From assembly GCA_021292165.1 (NCBI GenBank), contig CM037876.1:35175075-35239074 (forward strand): a DNA stretch of 64,000 bases, written 5' to 3'. Below the pieces are notes generated by a model, which worked only from the letters and a program-made list of their open reading frames with translations, searched no databases and was not told the origin of the DNA. The first letter of the stretch is position 1. Every line of letters begins with the position of its first letter. The translations under genes and the position numbers were made by a program. The stretch is from Shinisaurus crocodilurus (Eukaryota; Chordata; Lepidosauria; Squamata; Shinisauridae). Shown here piece by piece: positions 62,440-64,000 of the stretch.

Positions 62440-64000
62440 TTCTGAACTGACTGAAGCAGGGAGATACTCTAAGCAAGCAAGAAGTGATCAGGGCAGGACC
62501 AAGGATTTTAGCCATGGGCATAATGTACAAATAGTCAATCATGAAGATGCTGCAAAGAACTTGGCTAACTCTTGTATGTTGGAGGGGTAGGAAACAGAAG
62601 ATTGAAATCTGCCTGAACATTGTGAGCCTGGGAGATCTCCAACAATGGCAGATTTGTATGGAACAAAGGGTACAATTGAAATATTTGGATACGATTGCGT
62701 TCTTTTTTCAATGTGTTCAATTTGAGATGTTGACAAGACAGCTAGGAGAAAGCTGAGAGACATAGATACCTGGATAGACTCAAGGTTAAGTGGTCAAAGG
62801 TGCAAATTTATATCTGCACCACATGATTCTGAAAACCTCAAAACATTTCACACACTTAAAGAAAAGTCTATATTCCCTCCACAGTATTAAAAAAATAACA
62901 AAACCTTCCCCGTGTACTTGATTTTACATGCTTGACGGACCCTAATGGTGTGTGAGATAACTACACATGGTCACTTATTAACTTTAATAAGTTATTTATT
63001 ACTTACTGACTCTAGCTTCAGCCAGTAGCTAGAACAGAACTTTTCTGTGGACTGTTGCCATGGTGGCTTTTTTCTCTCTTTCTCTCACTCTCACTCTATT
63101 TTAATTAGGGTCCTATTTCCTCTCTTGAAAGGTGTGGTTCTTTGATAACTAGCAGAACCTGCCTTAGATTTGTATCATTGACATAGACTTCCCAAGTGGC
63201 CCCCACAAATAGGCACTAGAGTGTAATTAAACTGACAAAATTGCAGTGAGTGGAAAGTTGCTTATCTTGTACTTGTCAGCATGCATATATTCAACTTTCC
63301 TTTTTCTGCCAGGAGACCCTAAAGCTCCACAAAATTGGAACCTCCTGCTTTAGCTGATAGTTTGGCAAATAGTCCCTTGCTATAGCTGAACAATGTTGTT
63401 GTTTTTTCCCTGGCTACAACTCTTTTCAAAGTGGTCTCCAACAGGATGGTCTGGATTATAAACATTTTAGGAAAATTCAGCTCTTTTACATTAATTAATG
63501 AGTGCCACTTCTCCATCAGGGTTGCCAGAATAAAAATTTCAACAATTGATAGCGAATGGGGGAGAGGGGGGAACCAGAGCTGTTGTGTGAAGAAAATACT
63601 GTCCATTATATTTCATTTAAGTGTGATATTCTGAAATAAGGATTATGTCCTCTGAGCTTTGGCACTCTGGAATAAGGAAAAGAGATATTCTTTATACCTG
63701 GGATCACGTGTGATTTTTTTAAGCTCAAACGAAGACCACCATTGCTAGCACTGATGTCAGGTTAATGTCAGCTTTGTTTCTTGAGCATTTTTTAAAAGAA
63801 TCGAAGGACTGCCCAATAAGAGAAGCCCTGTGTTTAAGCTTGCTGTGTTGCTCCCACTCCCAGCCTCAGAAAATCCATAGTGTATGCATCATTTTACAAG
63901 ACTCTTGCACCTATGTAGAAAGTTGTTTTTTTAATGGATTTTTAAAAAGAAAGATGAAAGCACTGAGCATCTTATTATTATTTATTTATTATTTACATTT
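62440..64000. other. Unassigned AT-rich sequence to window end
   Basis: No gene, RNA or repeat family recognised. The last bases (TTATTATTATTTATTTATTA) may start a further LINE or SINE tail cut by the window edge. Confidence 0.5.

Overview
The window looks like gene-poor, repeat-rich DNA from a squamate reptile, probably a lizard. The best evidence is the repeat content: a Sauria-type tRNA SINE with a Bov-B-like tail, SINEs with a 5S rRNA-derived head, many CR1 and L2 LINE pieces, a lizard-type L1 tail and many hAT miniature elements. I recognise no host gene, exon, tRNA gene, rRNA gene or CRISPR array. Nearly every long reading frame belongs to a transposable element or is a by-product of a GA-, GC- or AAT-rich stretch. 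All identifications were made by reading; no database search was run.

Region by region. 1-5.5 kb: an L2 fragment split by a hAT element rich in GACTC motifs, then a hAT element carrying a nested Sauria SINE, a short MITE and GA-rich tandem DNA. 5.87-10.55 kb: a near-complete CR1 retrotransposon on the minus strand. It has a 5' leader with a long direct repeat, ORF1 (zinc knuckle, coiled coil, SGNH esterase), ORF2 (APE endonuclease plus reverse transcriptase) broken by one in-frame TAA, and the typical 8-bp 3' terminal repeats. 10.9-18 kb: hAT MITEs, an old CR1-type RT fragment split by a GC-rich 892-bp hAT element with a perfect 8-bp target duplication, an L1 tail and a Tigger-like MITE. 18-20.4 kb: a stack of nested elements. 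20.8-34.5 kb: L2, CR1, SINE and MITE pieces, the first copy of a hAT element resembling OC1, and a 5S-headed SINE fused to a CR1 tail. 35.5-46.5 kb: palindromic MITEs, fragments of an RTE-like LINE and of another LINE, and foldback elements. 47.4-56.8 kb: the second OC1-like copy, an LTR-retroelement end, a Ty3/gypsy pol fragment, an L2 3' end and a tRNA SINE. 59.2-62.4 kb: CR1 and L2 fragments, a perfect 37-bp foldback and a 5S SINE with a Bov-B-like tail.

Functionally this is an archive of past mobile-element activity. The elements supply each other's machinery only in the family-level sense: CR1 and Bov-B-type LINEs mobilise SINEs that carry their tails, and full hAT transposases mobilise MITEs that carry their ends. 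Several target duplications are exact and allow insertion order to be read. Long stretches near 0-1.5, 29.9-31.6, 39.2-40.7, 50.1-51.4, 52-54.2, 56.9-59.2 and 62.4-64 kb show nothing I can name and may be older unique intergenic or intronic sequence.
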